This document shows positions 33,370 through 43,725 of a stretch of DNA of 49,411 nt, piece by piece (within the stretch, counting starts at the first letter, position 1; every line of letters begins with the position of its first letter). A program made the translations under genes and the position numbers. Under the pieces are notes generated by a model. It saw only the letters and a program-made list of their open reading frames with translations. It was not told where the DNA came from and ran no database searches. The stretch is taken from positions 1 through 49,411 of the forward strand of contig JAOPGA020001042.1 in NCBI GenBank assembly GCA_026419775.2, given 5' to 3'. Source of the DNA: Acrasis kona. Lineage: Eukaryota > Heterolobosea > Eutetramitea > Acrasida > Acrasidae.

Positions 33370-34599
33370 TTAATGATTGCAATCATCAATTTCCAGCTCG
33401 TCACGTAACCTCTTCGCTACAGATTCAATCTTGTAGTCTTCGGGTATGAAAGGTCTCACTTTATGTCTATTCTTTAACGCCCGTTCGATTGCCTCCAACA
33501 CTTGGTTATGATCATCTATTTTAATCTGATAAACGTAAGGCTCTCCTCCAAGAGTTTCATTCGCATAATGGTGTTGTGAGGTGAGTTGCATTTCTGGGTT
33601 CATGTGCAATATTTGAGGAGGATCTTTTATTGGGTCCAAATAAATGCAACCAGCACCAACGGCTTCAAAAACAGTTGGTCCTATCACAGGATCTCCAAGT
33701 CCCATGATGAGAGTTGACTCTGCTAAAAGTTTGCTCCAACCATGTTTGTCTACAATTCCATAACTCTTAATAAAATCGGGTTCTGATTTACCCTCCGCAT
33801 CTCTTATGGTCGTCACAATATCGGCATTAAACCTATCTTTTATCTTTTTAAATAAATCAAATACATTAGGAACATTTGTAAAGTAGCGCCATTCCTTTCC
33901 CCACACCAGCAATTGAATTTTCTCAGGATAAGACTCTTGGCCCAACTTCCATTTGGGTATGAGTGAAGTTGGCACTTGGTTTGTGATGTAACCCAAGAAA
34001 AAATTATATGAATTATTGTATGGGGTGAAGACGTGCTTTAAAGGCGATTGGGCAACACGGTCATTTCCTGCATTCGATACACCCCAAAAATCAATAAACC
34101 TGAAACTACACTAAAATTGAGTCAAAGAATAAAATATATAATATTTACCTTTTCTTTATCAACAAGCGCCCTCACTTGTTCCGTCGCATAAGCCAATTCA
34201 GTATAAACACGCCAGAATGGATAATGCTCTTTAAAGGCAGCTTCTACTTCTTCGGCATTGCTTGCCACGACCACATTCAATCCTTTGATTGTTTTTAATG
34301 CAGCTATCAATGACTGAAAAAGATAAAATCTAGTAAGTTAATTTTCAAGTTAAGTCACACAATGGAATTTACTCTCCAAGCGGTCCTCCAATTTTCATGT
34401 TTAATCGATGGTGAGAAGCTATTCCATTATGCACGAGAACATTTCTGCTGTTCTTCGTTAGCATTAAACCTTTAGGCCCTTCATCAAGATGTGGATTATT
34501 TAAATTTTTCCGCAAAACAATGAAGGAAACGAATATATTTACTGCAGCAAATCCTGCCAGCAGCACAGCAATCTTTCTCGCCGTAGATTTGTTCCACAT
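33370..34599 (-). CDS. GT18 (MGAT5)-like glycosyltransferase, type II membrane protein
   Basis: Three exons: 34599-34373, 34329-34149 and 34110-33370, giving 382 residues, with 43- and 38-nt introns. A short basic cytosolic end and a signal anchor (residues about 9-28, 'IAVLLAGFAAVNIFVSFIVL') give the Golgi type II layout. The catalytic part carries 'GEFYLFQSLIAALKTIKGLN', 'FIDFWGVSNAG', 'HVFTPYNNSYNFFLGYI' and 'LGDPVIGPTVFEAVGAGCIY'. The last resembles the 'GLGFPYEGPAPLEAIANGC' donor-site motif of MGAT5. N-glycan branching in the Golgi is the family role; the acceptor here is unknown. At about half the length of MGAT5 (about 740), it lacks the extra N-terminal domain. The stop overlaps an ATTAAA signal. 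Confidence 0.8.
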
Positions 34600-35424
34600 C
34601 CACGTGATGTTTGGCTAACGGATATGAAAGAAAATTGAAATTCAGCATTGTAAGACTGTTTTGTAAGAAAGGAATGTCGAGTTGTCGGTGATAATAGATC
34701 TAGAAATTCACTCTTGATAAACTTATTAAACACAGTAGAATACTGCTGTTAATTGTTGAGTAACATTATTTGGTAATTAATTAATAAAAACAATTTTCGA
34801 TCTGTTAAATTGTTCAAGGTCTGTACAAGCGTAAGATCATGTCGCAAGCTATAGATTATTAAATAAATGACCATTGTTTGAGTTGACAATCACTCTTCTG
34901 GCATCCTTATATGTTTCCCCAACGTATGTTGTGTTTACATTGTAATTTTTATAAACAAAGAACGTGCAAAGATACATGAAGGCAGCAATACATTAACGAA
35001 ACAGATTGAAGCATCGCTGCTTTGAAATGAGTGACTAGACCATTTTTGTCAAAGATTGAACCAAGTGCTTCAAAGTTGAATTTGATTACTTGCGATGCAT
35101 AAGAGGGCGAATAATCTATCCATTAATGACAGAAACAATACTTTATTGAAACTACAAGTTTCATTTTTTCAAATGTTGGATCGTACATCAAAAGAGACTA
35201 AACCACATTTTAATGTTTTTTTTGGCGAATCTCATCTAAAAGATGCATCCCAACGATATGCGCTGTAAAATTTTATAACCAAGGGGTGCAGACACTAGTC
35301 TTAATCGTCGACTTTTTGTTGGAATTTCCACCAAATGATGGAGGTCAACCAACGAAGTTGACTTCCACAACAATATATAAATAATGACATTCAAATTCGA
35401 ACAAAATATGAACACGTCAAACAG
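34600..35424. other. Intergenic region between GT18 and the SWIM gene
   Basis: About 825 bp of very AT-rich sequence between divergent genes. Open frames here are short and without family support. No RNA gene was recognised. Confidence 0.5.
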
Positions 35425-37065
35425 ATGAGCATCTACGACCTTACGCAGAATGATTTCGACTTTGAAGTGGTTCCAACACAGAAGAGAGAGAATATGTTCT
35501 TCGCGGCACATGACATTAACCAGTACATTGATTTAGACGAAGAGGACGACACGTCGCAAACAAACAATGAGAACGTCCAGATTAAACAAGAATCACAATC
35601 CCCCTCCACCAAAGCAGAAAAAGATGAGGCCGAAAAAAATGAAGCCGAAAAAGCTGAAGAAGAAAACTTGATAATGGATATCGAATACGATTTCGACGCC
35701 TATGACATTGGTTCAGAGATGGATATGCCAATAACAGATAGCGCACAACAAAATGACGTGAGCGAACAAGTCATCAATAAAAACATGGAATCCAAACTTG
35801 ACGAAATCATCCCTCAGGACAAGAAGGACACAGAAGAGAATATCTCAGCAAACGAAATTGAACAACAAGACGTTTTGCAGGACCAAACGGAAGGAGATGC
35901 CCAGAAACATGCAACGGCCGAAGAGAGCGAAGCTGATAACTTCCAAGGATCTCAAGAGTTCTTCAACTTTTCGATTGATGACGACTTGGACTTTGACAGC
36001 CAGTGCTTTGACTTTGATACAATCAACAACCTCAAGGATGACAATTCATCACTCCAACAACCTCCAACGACGACCATACAGCCCAACCCTGAGGAAGAAG
36101 AAGATCAACAAACACCACAAAAACAAATCATTCCAGATCCCATTGTACCAGAGGTTATAAAAGTCCAACAACCATCAACTCCAGAAAAGAAACAAAAGCC
36201 TGCATTAGCAAGAAGATTGAGACAAGTTCGTGACGTTGACTCTCAAACAACACAGCAACAACATCATTCAAGTCAAACCACTCCAACAAAACAATCAAGC
36301 AACAAAACAAAATCCACACAACGTGAAGTCGAACCTCCCGTAGCATCAATGACAAGTCCCGAAAAGATCGCACCCATCAAACCAACAAAACAAGAATCAA
36401 CCACTACTTTAAAAGCACCATCACAACCAGTCAACAACATTAAAAAATCATCATCATCGTCATCCTATACATACATTCCACCAAAAGACATTGAGTCCGT
36501 TCACGATCATTTTGGACTCAACACATTTCAAAGCGGTTTAATATACAAGGACGAACGACGCATATGCAACATGAACGTAAGCATCATTTACGAACAACAA
36601 TCAGAATGTATATACAAAATAACGAGCGATTGTTGGGGAACCGGAGTGGAGTCTTATAAACAAGAACTAGTTTTCCAATCAAAGGACGAACGGATAAAAA
36701 TGACGGCGACCAAGTGTACATGTCCGGTCGGTGTCAATTGTAAACATGCATGTGCAAGTATATTGGAATATTTGGATTGCATGAGGGAGAAGACGCCGAT
36801 ACCTCAAGGAGAGAGATTGATAGCTAGAGTGATTGATTTGACGCGGAACGTTAATGATTTGAAGCAAAGAGAGATTTCACATTTATCGAGAATAAAAGTT
36901 TTGGAAGAGGAAATGCATCAGGTCAAGGAATACATATCGTTGAAGAGGAAGAGAAAAGAGGAGGAGAGGAATCATTCGAAAAGAGTGAGGTTTGATTCGC
37001 AATTGAACGATACTGTTATTTATTCACAACCATCACAATCGAGTCAGCGGATGTTTGATTATTAA
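35425..37065 (+). CDS. SWIM-type zinc-finger protein
   Basis: A single exon encodes 546 residues. Residues 1-230 are highly acidic and disordered, with repeats such as 'KDEAEKNEAEKAEEEN' and a Phe/Asp cluster 'FNFSIDDDLDFDSQCFDFD'. Residues 230-345 are Gln/Ser/Thr-rich and basic. The folded part (about 355-460) ends in a SWIM finger: Cys431, Cys433, Cys439 and His441 in 'CTCPVGVNCKHACASILEYL' (CxCx5CxH). A coiled coil (about 470-520) and a basic 'KRKRKEEERNHSKR' follow. SWIM fingers bind DNA or proteins in transposase-derived regulators, ubiquitin ligases and recombination factors. A nuclear regulatory role is inferred. No transposase core is present. Confidence 0.8.
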   Translation: MSIYDLTQNDFDFEVVPTQKRENMFFAAHDINQYIDLDEEDDTSQTNNENVQIKQESQSPSTKAEKDEAEKNEAEKAEEENLIMDIEYDFDAYDIGSEMDMPITDSAQQNDVSEQVINKNMESKLDEIIPQDKKDTEENISANEIEQQDVLQDQTEGDAQKHATAEESEADNFQGSQEFFNFSIDDDLDFDSQCFDFDTINNLKDDNSSLQQPPTTTIQPNPEEEEDQQTPQKQIIPDPIVPEVIKVQQPSTPEKKQKPALARRLRQVRDVDSQTTQQQHHSSQTTPTKQSSNKTKSTQREVEPPVASMTSPEKIAPIKPTKQESTTTLKAPSQPVNNIKKSSSSSSYTYIPPKDIESVHDHFGLNTFQSGLIYKDERRICNMNVSIIYEQQSECIYKITSDCWGTGVESYKQELVFQSKDERIKMTATKCTCPVGVNCKHACASILEYLDCMREKTPIPQGERLIARVIDLTRNVNDLKQREISHLSRIKVLEEEMHQVKEYISLKRKRKEEERNHSKRVRFDSQLNDTVIYSQPSQSSQRMFDY

Positions 37066-37088
37066 ATTTGTATTTTTATTTTACAATT

Positions 37089-38444
37089 TTATTCATCTTT
37101 TTTGTGTTGTTGTTGTTTGGATGGTTCTGGAAGTCTGAGCACGATCGCAAGAGCGACGACGGATAAAACGGCTCCCACGTAGTAGGCGATACCAGGGATT
37201 TGTATTGGAGCAGATTTTGATGTGAAGAAACTGAATAATGAGGACATTGTTACGGACGCAACAACTCTGGACAATAACATGAGAGAAGACAAACCGCCTT
37301 GAAGGGATCCTTGATCTTCTTTTCTAATCTCTTTTGACATTAACCCATTCTGCATGGGATCTGACATTCCCGCTACAGTGAAAAGGACGATCATCAAGAA
37401 GGCAACATTTCCATTATCAGTGTAACCCATTACGACAAAGAAAAAGATAAAAATAACATAGCATGCTTTCAATACAAACATTTCACCCAACTTTGGAATC
37501 AATCTCTTCATCAAAACACCTTGAACGATTGCAGTGCCTAGACCCAATAAAGTCATGTAATATCCATTCTGCTTCGCATCAAATCCAAACCGGTAAGTAT
37601 TGTAATGAACGGCGCTACCAAAGAATCCTTGATTGGCAAGATTGATAACAATGATTAGAACGGACATGTACGTGGTGAATCGATTGTAGAACAGAACACG
37701 AATGGATTTAACAGGATTGGCGCTCTCCAACAAGGGTGGCACCGTTTGACCTAAATGAATAAAAAATCACATTTTTGCATTTTTCAAAAACTAACCTGGA
37801 CTTTTCACGAGAGATTCTCTCAAAAAGACTACTGCGTATACTGTGGCGGCTACCATTAAACTAGTTCCAATGAGGAATGCCAACGTAATGTTACCAAGAA
37901 GTGCTCCAATCATGGGTCCAATACAAAATCTTTTGTTATGATTAATGTGCGATCAAGTTAATTCTTACCCAACACCGAAAGCAACTCCAACAAGACCAAA
38001 GTTTTGTGCTCTTTTTTCTGGTGTTGATAAATCTGCAATGGAGGCCATGGCTGTTTGAACTACACTTCCACTCAATCCGTTACACACTTGTGCGATGAGC
38101 GCGATTGTAAAACTTCCTTTTATGCTTGAAACTGAAAGTAGGCCAATGTACACGCATGAAAGAGACACTTGGATCAACATTGTCATTTTCCTTCCAATAA
38201 TATCTGAAACTGCTCCAAAGAATGGGCTTAGAATGAACTGAAGCGCCGATGATAAACTTATTAGCTTTCCAAAACTACTTGACGCGGATGAGACGTCACC
38301 ATCGTACAGCTGTGTAATGAGTTGAGGGTGTGTGGGTATGGTTATTCCGACTGATAAAACGTAAAGCGATAAAAAAACAAGTACGTGGGCCAATGTTGGA
38401 GGTTGAGTTGTGCCTGCGGTCTGCTGGGGTTGTATCGTCTTCAT
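37089..38444 (-). CDS. Major facilitator superfamily transporter (DHA1/tetracycline-type)
   Basis: Three exons: 38444-37969, 37929-37796 and 37750-37089, giving 423 residues, with introns of 39 and 45 nt. About twelve hydrophobic helices can be placed. The loop 2-3 signature reads 'GAVSDIIGRKMTMLIQ', matching MFS motif A (GxxxDxxGRK). 'ADLSTPEKRAQNFGLVGVAF' before helix 5 and 'GPMIGALLGN' (motif C) mark drug:H+ antiporters of the TetA/DHA1 type. The second half has the weaker repeat 'MQNGLMSKEIRKEDQGSLQG'. Proton-driven export of a small molecule is inferred; the substrate is unknown. The stop overlaps AATAAA and lies 23 nt from the SWIM stop. Confidence 0.88.
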
Positions 38445-38742
38445 GTTTTTTCAAAATCAAAAATAATCAACTCCGATCCATGTAAACAAGGCTACAGTTG
38501 GATCAGAACGAGTAATAACAACTCCACATACTATATTACAAATAGAATAAAAGAAAACAGCGATATTGCTTAATTCTAAAGTTTTTATTGATTCAAAATA
38601 ATCTGTTGTACAACTCGATTAGATATACCGTATTTTAGATTTTACACACAAATAAATTGATCAAGATAGAAGAGCATTTTAATCCCGTGATGTTGATGAT
38701 GCAACGTGCACGTTGCCGTTGACCAAAATTATTAATAGCAAC

Positions 38743-40359
38743 ATGGTATCGTTGTTCTCACTATTTCGCACAGTACGCCGACAACGATACATTTATATTC
38801 ACAATTTAGAGTACAGATGCAGAGCGACTACAGAAAATCGATGACCAAATCAGAAATCATGAAATGAAGAGGAGAAGATATAATCACAAAGTCAACACAA
38901 CACCATCCATCATCAACTCGTTCTTCATGCTAACATATGTAGCAGCGTGTGGGGTAATTTTCGCGCTGCTAGAAAAGCCAATCTCTTACTACGCGATGGG
39001 TGCTTGTACAGTCACCCATCTACTATTGTACTCTATACAAATTGACCCATTCTAACAATGCTGAAAATAATAGGTACTATTTAATTCGGAGCATGTTACG
39101 TCTTTACTACAACAAATATAAATTTTCAAGCGGTAAATCCTTCTAATCAAATGTAACTAATCATGTGCGTAGAAAGCAGCATAGAGGAACTCATCATAAG
39201 GCAGAGGGAGATTTTAGAGGACGTAAAGCAAAAAAATAACTATCACACGACCAGCGAGCTTGTCGACAAATACGAACGCTCCATACGTCGCATGGAGAAT
39301 CAAATAAACAGAAACAAAAACAGCCCCAACGACGGTTCAATGTCAGAGCGATCTCTATCAGTCTACTATGATTACCTTACCGAAAAAACACCAGAAAAAG
39401 TTGATGTGGGAGTACAAACCATACAAGTTCAACCTCAACACCGTTCCGCTACATTATCACCAAAACAAAACAAGCCAGTTGTCATGGTGGACAATGAGGC
39501 CATCACAACCATGATGAACATGATGAACAAGATGATGAGAAGTAAGAGCGGAGATGTTAAATTCGAAGATGTTTCCGACGTATTAGCTCTGCCTCCGTCA
39601 TCTCAAGAATCAGATTCCAAAAAGAGAAGAGAGTTGACGCGTTCACAATCATTTGGATCATTTTCGGAAAATGACATCACGGACGACACACATACCAAAA
39701 ACGAACAGGAAAATAGGAGGCGTAGTTTATCGAGCACGGACAAGGCAAGAATCGAACAATCCAACAAATTAATGGAACAATGGAACGCTCTCAAAGAACA
39801 ACAAACACAATTACGAATTAGAGAAGAAGTGTTGCGTCAAAGAGAACGTAACATGGACACTGCGACGAAACCACCATTGAGTCCATCAAGTTTGTATTCA
39901 CCTTCATCCATTCATAATTACAATTACGTACCTGCTGCCTCTGAAGATGACGTCAAAAGTGTGGGACCTAAATTGGGATTCTTTGATCGTGTCATTGACA
40001 AGCTGATTGGACAGAGTCCTGATAACTGCATCGCATTAATCTGTGGAAAATGTTTTTCGCACAATGGTCTCATGATGATTGAGGACGCCAATAAAATGAC
40101 ACGTAAGTTAATTATTTGCATGTATTGACGATTGGCAGGGTTCCGTTGTTGGGAGTGTAGAACTTTGAATTTACATGGAAGGGACCAATCGAACAACCAA
40201 TCGGAAAAAGAGAGCGTTACAAAACAAATTGCGGACAAACCAGAGGTTGAAAAGCAAAAAGAGATTCAAGACGAACCAGAGGAAAAAGAAACTAAAGAAC
40301 CTGCTGTTCAAGAAGAGGTCACACAATATAAAATTTCTGAACCAGATGATTGTGAATAA
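38743..40359 (+). CDS. LNPK: Lunapark, ER three-way-junction protein
   Basis: Five exons join in phase: 38743-38772, 38810-39027, 39074-39132, 39173-40102 and 40139-40359, giving 485 residues; introns are 37, 46, 40 and 36 nt. A 10-codon first exon leads to a short coiled coil and two close hydrophobic helices (about residues 45-90), the lunapark hairpin. A second coiled coil has 'IEELIIRQREILEDVKQKNN'. After a disordered Ser-rich part comes the C-terminal zinc ribbon: Cys393, Cys396, Cys416 and Cys419 (Cx2C-x19-Cx2C) in 'ALICGKCFSHNG' and 'FRCWECRTLNL', the lunapark signature. An acidic tail ends the protein. Lunapark stabilises junctions of the tubular ER, antagonising atlastin/Sey1. The stop lies inside AATAAA. 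Confidence 0.93.
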
Positions 40360-40360
40360 A
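40355..40360 (+). terminator. Poly(A) signal overlapping the LNPK stop codon
   Basis: GAA TAA ATA at the gene end contains AATAAA around the stop at 40357-40359. Confidence 0.45.
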
Positions 40361-40550
40361 TACTTTTACATTCGGTATACATTATCTGAACAGTTAACTC
40401 CTCTCACAAGTGTTCAAGTCTTTACCGCATTCCTAGACAGAGACGCTGTTCTTTGCACGACCTGTATCTTCTCAACTCTATATTCAGTTCCTCTTATCGT
40501 CAAAGAATTTTTCCCCCATACGATTTCATTCCAACTTAGATCTGTTTCTA

Positions 40551-41692
40551 TTACCTTTTTTGTGTTAATGTTTTATTTTTGTAAAGTTGACCAACCCTGA
40601 CATATTTGTCCTCTAGCGGTATCCTGGTCTCTGTTAAAAATCCCAGCGTATGGGTGTCTGGTGATACAATTGAGGACCAACAGAACTTGTTGTGCTCCAG
40701 CCTGGATAACTCATATCTTGCACAAAAACTCTCTAGGTATACAACACAATCTAATGTACGATAATAAAATTCTCTATGCTGAACCAAACATAGTTGGTAC
40801 TTCAAACTTTAAATGTTATTGTTTTTCCTTGATTTAGTGCTTACCATGGTTCCATCGCTAAATTGTAGGTAATTGTTACATTTGGAACGAAACGCTTTTA
40901 AATGTAAGGAGGTCCAGGTCGTAGTAGATGCTTACTTGTTTGTTGACTTCGTCCCAATCAACCACAAATTCGTTGCTAGGATAGTTTTCTAATAAAAATT
41001 GTGAGTTTGAAGCACTTCTTTGGTCTGTTGCACGCGGACCTCTTCGCCTGGTCAACGTTTCATCTGAAGCAGCTTTCTCTTGCCTGCTTTCTCCAATAAG
41101 TTCCGGTGGTATGTCCGCACTCGTATCATCACGTGAGAAAGTAGGTTTAACAACAACTCTCTTTCTTTTTCTTGAAGGTGTTGCTGCTTTTGTTGGTTCA
41201 ATGTTTTTTGTTTCAATCATTGTTGTGCATTGTACAGTGGATGTTCTAGACTCCTGCAACAATGAAAGTGCAGTATCCTCTCTCGGCTCAAGACTATTTT
41301 GACTATCTTGGTCGGAGGCTATTAATGCTTCGTCTGTTTCTGAAAGCTTGGTTTTGGTGTTGATTTTGCTTTGCCTGAGGTCTTCGTTATAGTGCATTGT
41401 GCATATTTTCAATGCATCTCCTACGCAAACATTTTAGTATTCGAAACGTTCGTTTGAACAAACCTCTTTGGTAGATAGTTTGGAGCTCCCTTTTAACCCT
41501 CCATGTTTTGCTAAAGTTTGTTAGTGTTACTTAACAAGCATGTGCATACCCCTTCAAACTTGCAAAGTTTCTAATTGAGCTGAATTTTTGGCACTTATCT
41601 ATGCAGCATAGTTCTACAGAAACATTATCACACCAATCCTTACTTAACATACTTTGCTTGGTGTCCCCTGGTGATGGCAATATGACGTCCAT
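40551..41692 (-). CDS. Unknown nuclear-type protein with paired Cys and Cys/His motifs
   Basis: Five exons join in phase with standard splice sites: 41692-41550, 41510-41464, 41420-40936, 40894-40845 and 40806-40551, giving 326 residues; introns are 39, 43, 41 and 38 nt. The N-terminal 80 residues contain 'WCDNVSVELCCIDKCQKF' and, 36 residues later, 'LKICTMHYNEDLR', which could supply a four-ligand zinc site. Between them is a basic segment 'GKTWRVKRELQTIYQRGDA'. A disordered middle holds the nuclear-signal-like 'TPSRKRKRVVVKP'. The C-terminal 110 residues ('FVVDWDEVNKQRFVPNVTIT') look folded. No family is recognised. DNA or chromatin binding is inference. An in-frame stop precedes the chosen ATG. 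Confidence 0.65.
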
Positions 41693-42839
41693 TGCTCGGT
41701 GTTTTTGATAATGATGTCTTTAAAACAGTGAATACACCTTTTCGATGCAAAATTGCCGACATGTAATTCCCGAGAATTACCTTCCTTGACATTTTTTCTG
41801 ATAAGGCCATGACTTATACCTTAAAAAATAATAACAATCCTTTTCGAGAATTTGGATACATAACCAAGGGTAACCTTACCCGATAAAACCACACTTATTT
41901 GTAAAAAATTGATGTCAATTCATCATAATACATCCGCGGATAAAGGGTTTGAAAATACATATAACCATTAGCAGTTTGACAGGTGTAAAAAATAATCCCC
42001 AAGTAGAAATGTCTTTTCTCGTTCAAATTTAGTGATTGAATGATTTCATAATTCGTCGCAGGATAGTATTCCAGGTGGTTTCGCCATGAAGTCACGAAGA
42101 CGTCCATACTGCAAATCTCATCTCGATGCCAACTCGTTGTTGAGTGAAATCAAGTATTTTACCTTGACCTATATTAACTCCGACATTATTAATAGATCAT
42201 AGACTATTTTGGTTATAAATCAAATTGGAAGAAAGGATCAAAATCAATAAATTAGAGCCCTGCTCTTGTGTGGATGTTTATTTTAGTAGTTTTACACAAT
42301 GAATACACGCAAATAAGATATTAGATAGCAAAGACACAAGACTTGTTTCAAACAAACAACATGGTCTTGTATTAGAGTGTTTGTTAAGCCACGAAATTTA
42401 TTCTGTGGAGATACACGATCGACCAAAACAGACCAACCATTAAATCATGCAAAATTGATTTATTTTGTACCGTAATTTGTTTTGGTTTTGGTATATACGA
42501 TGAATATCCTTCTGTTATGTGCATCTACTAAAAGGGCCACAACTTTGATGGATGTAAAAAAATGCTGTCCAACTTAATTATATTCAACTGTGAAGTGCAT
42601 TCAGTATTTCGAGTATTTTGCGAAATCTCCTGTCGTTGTTTGTTTCGTATGATGTTAATCTGTTGTGATGGAAGCAATGTAACTTCACTCAATTATGCCC
42701 GTCTCTTAGTATATCATCCGCTTTAATGTTGTGCCCTCTAAATAATAAATTGATCACCAGAGACGTGTACAAGGATACCAGCCTCCACAAATGCTTACCT
42801 GTTTTAAAATTATATTGTAAGCTTCACCAAATAGGCAAA
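41693..42839. other. Gene-poor region between the Cys/His-motif gene and PAP2
   Basis: About 1.15 kb of AT-rich sequence between divergent genes. It contains one 70-codon orphan frame (see 42107-41895). A + frame opening at 42726 runs into the PAP2 gene but is probably leader sequence. No repeat or RNA gene was recognised. Confidence 0.5.
41895..42107 (-). CDS. Hypothetical 70-residue ORF
   Basis: An ATG-started frame encodes 70 residues rich in Tyr and Asn ('HFYLGIIFYTCQTANGYMYF'). It has no recognised domain or targeting signal. It sits in an otherwise empty region on the same strand as the neighbouring Cys/His-motif gene and could be a chance frame or an isolated exon. Confidence 0.25.
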   Translation of the reverse strand: MDVFVTSWRNHLEYYPATNYEIIQSLNLNEKRHFYLGIIFYTCQTANGYMYFQTLYPRMYYDELTSIFYK

Positions 42840-43664
42840 ATGGGGAAGCCACACTTGTGGTGGTCTGCACATTATCTCTTGGATTGGTTTCTATTAACAA
42901 TAGTATTATTTTTAGCCGAAGTACTATTCGGACAGGCACCTGGAATATTTCGACCCTCTATCAGAGCGCCTGTGTATCTAGAAGACAATGATGCGGACTT
43001 GAAGTATCCAAGTCTACCAGATATTGTACCGGCATACGCATTAATGCTAATTAATGTTTTGGCTCCAATATTTCTTTTTGTAGTTATACAAATCAAATAC
43101 AGGTCAAAGCATGATCTACATCATTCTATATTAGGGTTATATAAATCTCTCGTACTCACTATTTTAATAACAGATATATTTAAAGTTTATGGCGGAAGAG
43201 AGAGACCAAATTATTTGGCATCATGCATGCCGGACGCTAAGGGTACTTGCACAAACAAAAATTTGGCTGTTAGTAGGGATGCCGCTCTGAGTTTCCCCTC
43301 AGGTCACTCTTCAGTTTCTTTTGGATGCATGGTGTTCCTGAGTTGTTATCTTGCGGGAAAACTTAAAGTCTTCAATAAAGACGGAGGATCAGTCTGGAAG
43401 TCGTTGACATGTTTGGTCCCACTTATCGTGGCAGGTCTTGTGGCCGTGTCCCGCACACTGGACTACCATCACCACCACTCCGACATCATCGCGGGAAGTG
43501 TGATAGGTGCTGTAATTGGCTTCACATCCTATTTGACCATGTACTATCCCCTAACGTCAAAACATTGTAGACATCCAAAGAATAGATATTTTTCAATAAA
43601 AAAGAAAGTAGAGCCTGAGGTTACGTCGCGGCAATTGGAGAATGTAGTGATTGATAAAAATTAA
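42840..43664 (+). CDS. PAP2-family lipid phosphate phosphatase
   Basis: An intron-free gene encodes 274 residues from the ATG at 42840. A Met 38 codons upstream is in frame, but the leader it adds has no family match. Six membrane helices fit. The three phosphatase motifs are complete: 'KVYGGRERP' (KxxxxxxRP), 'PSGHS' and 'SRTLDYHHHHSDIIAG' (SRxxxxxHxxxD). The nucleophile is the second His (the one in HSD). Family members dephosphorylate phosphatidic acid, lysophosphatidate or diacylglycerol pyrophosphate at ER or plasma membranes. Tandem with RSPH14, with 61 bp between stop and next start. The stop is followed by an overlapping AATAAA. Confidence 0.92.
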   Translation: MGKPHLWWSAHYLLDWFLLTIVLFLAEVLFGQAPGIFRPSIRAPVYLEDNDADLKYPSLPDIVPAYALMLINVLAPIFLFVVIQIKYRSKHDLHHSILGLYKSLVLTILITDIFKVYGGRERPNYLASCMPDAKGTCTNKNLAVSRDAALSFPSGHSSVSFGCMVFLSCYLAGKLKVFNKDGGSVWKSLTCLVPLIVAGLVAVSRTLDYHHHHSDIIAGSVIGAVIGFTSYLTMYYPLTSKHCRHPKNRYFSIKKKVEPEVTSRQLENVVIDKN

Positions 43665-43725
43665 TAAACCAAAAATCTTTTGTAACAAATCGTTGTTTTT
43701 GCGGGAGGTTCAAATAAACTACAGG

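Noticed and set aside
34600-35424. Possible snRNA or tRNA gene in the AT-rich gap
   Set aside because: I found no A/B-box pair, cloverleaf or U6-like core here or in the other gaps I read.
35425-37065. SWIM-finger gene as a transposase remnant
   Set aside because: There is a SWIM finger but no DDE core, terminal repeats or target duplication. It reads as an intact host gene.
40175-40600. + strand frame of about 140 codons across the LNPK end
   Set aside because: It overlaps the LNPK zinc-ribbon exon in another phase, and LNPK explains the sequence.
42110-42215. Minus-strand stretch reading NNVGVNIGQGKILDF, like a short-chain dehydrogenase NNAG strand
   Set aside because: Only about 30 codons are open, with stops on both sides and no Rossmann start or YxxxK motif nearby. 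Probably chance.
42726-42839. 38-codon N-terminal extension of PAP2
   Set aside because: It has no hydrophobic or family-like sequence; the later ATG gives the normal PAP2 start.
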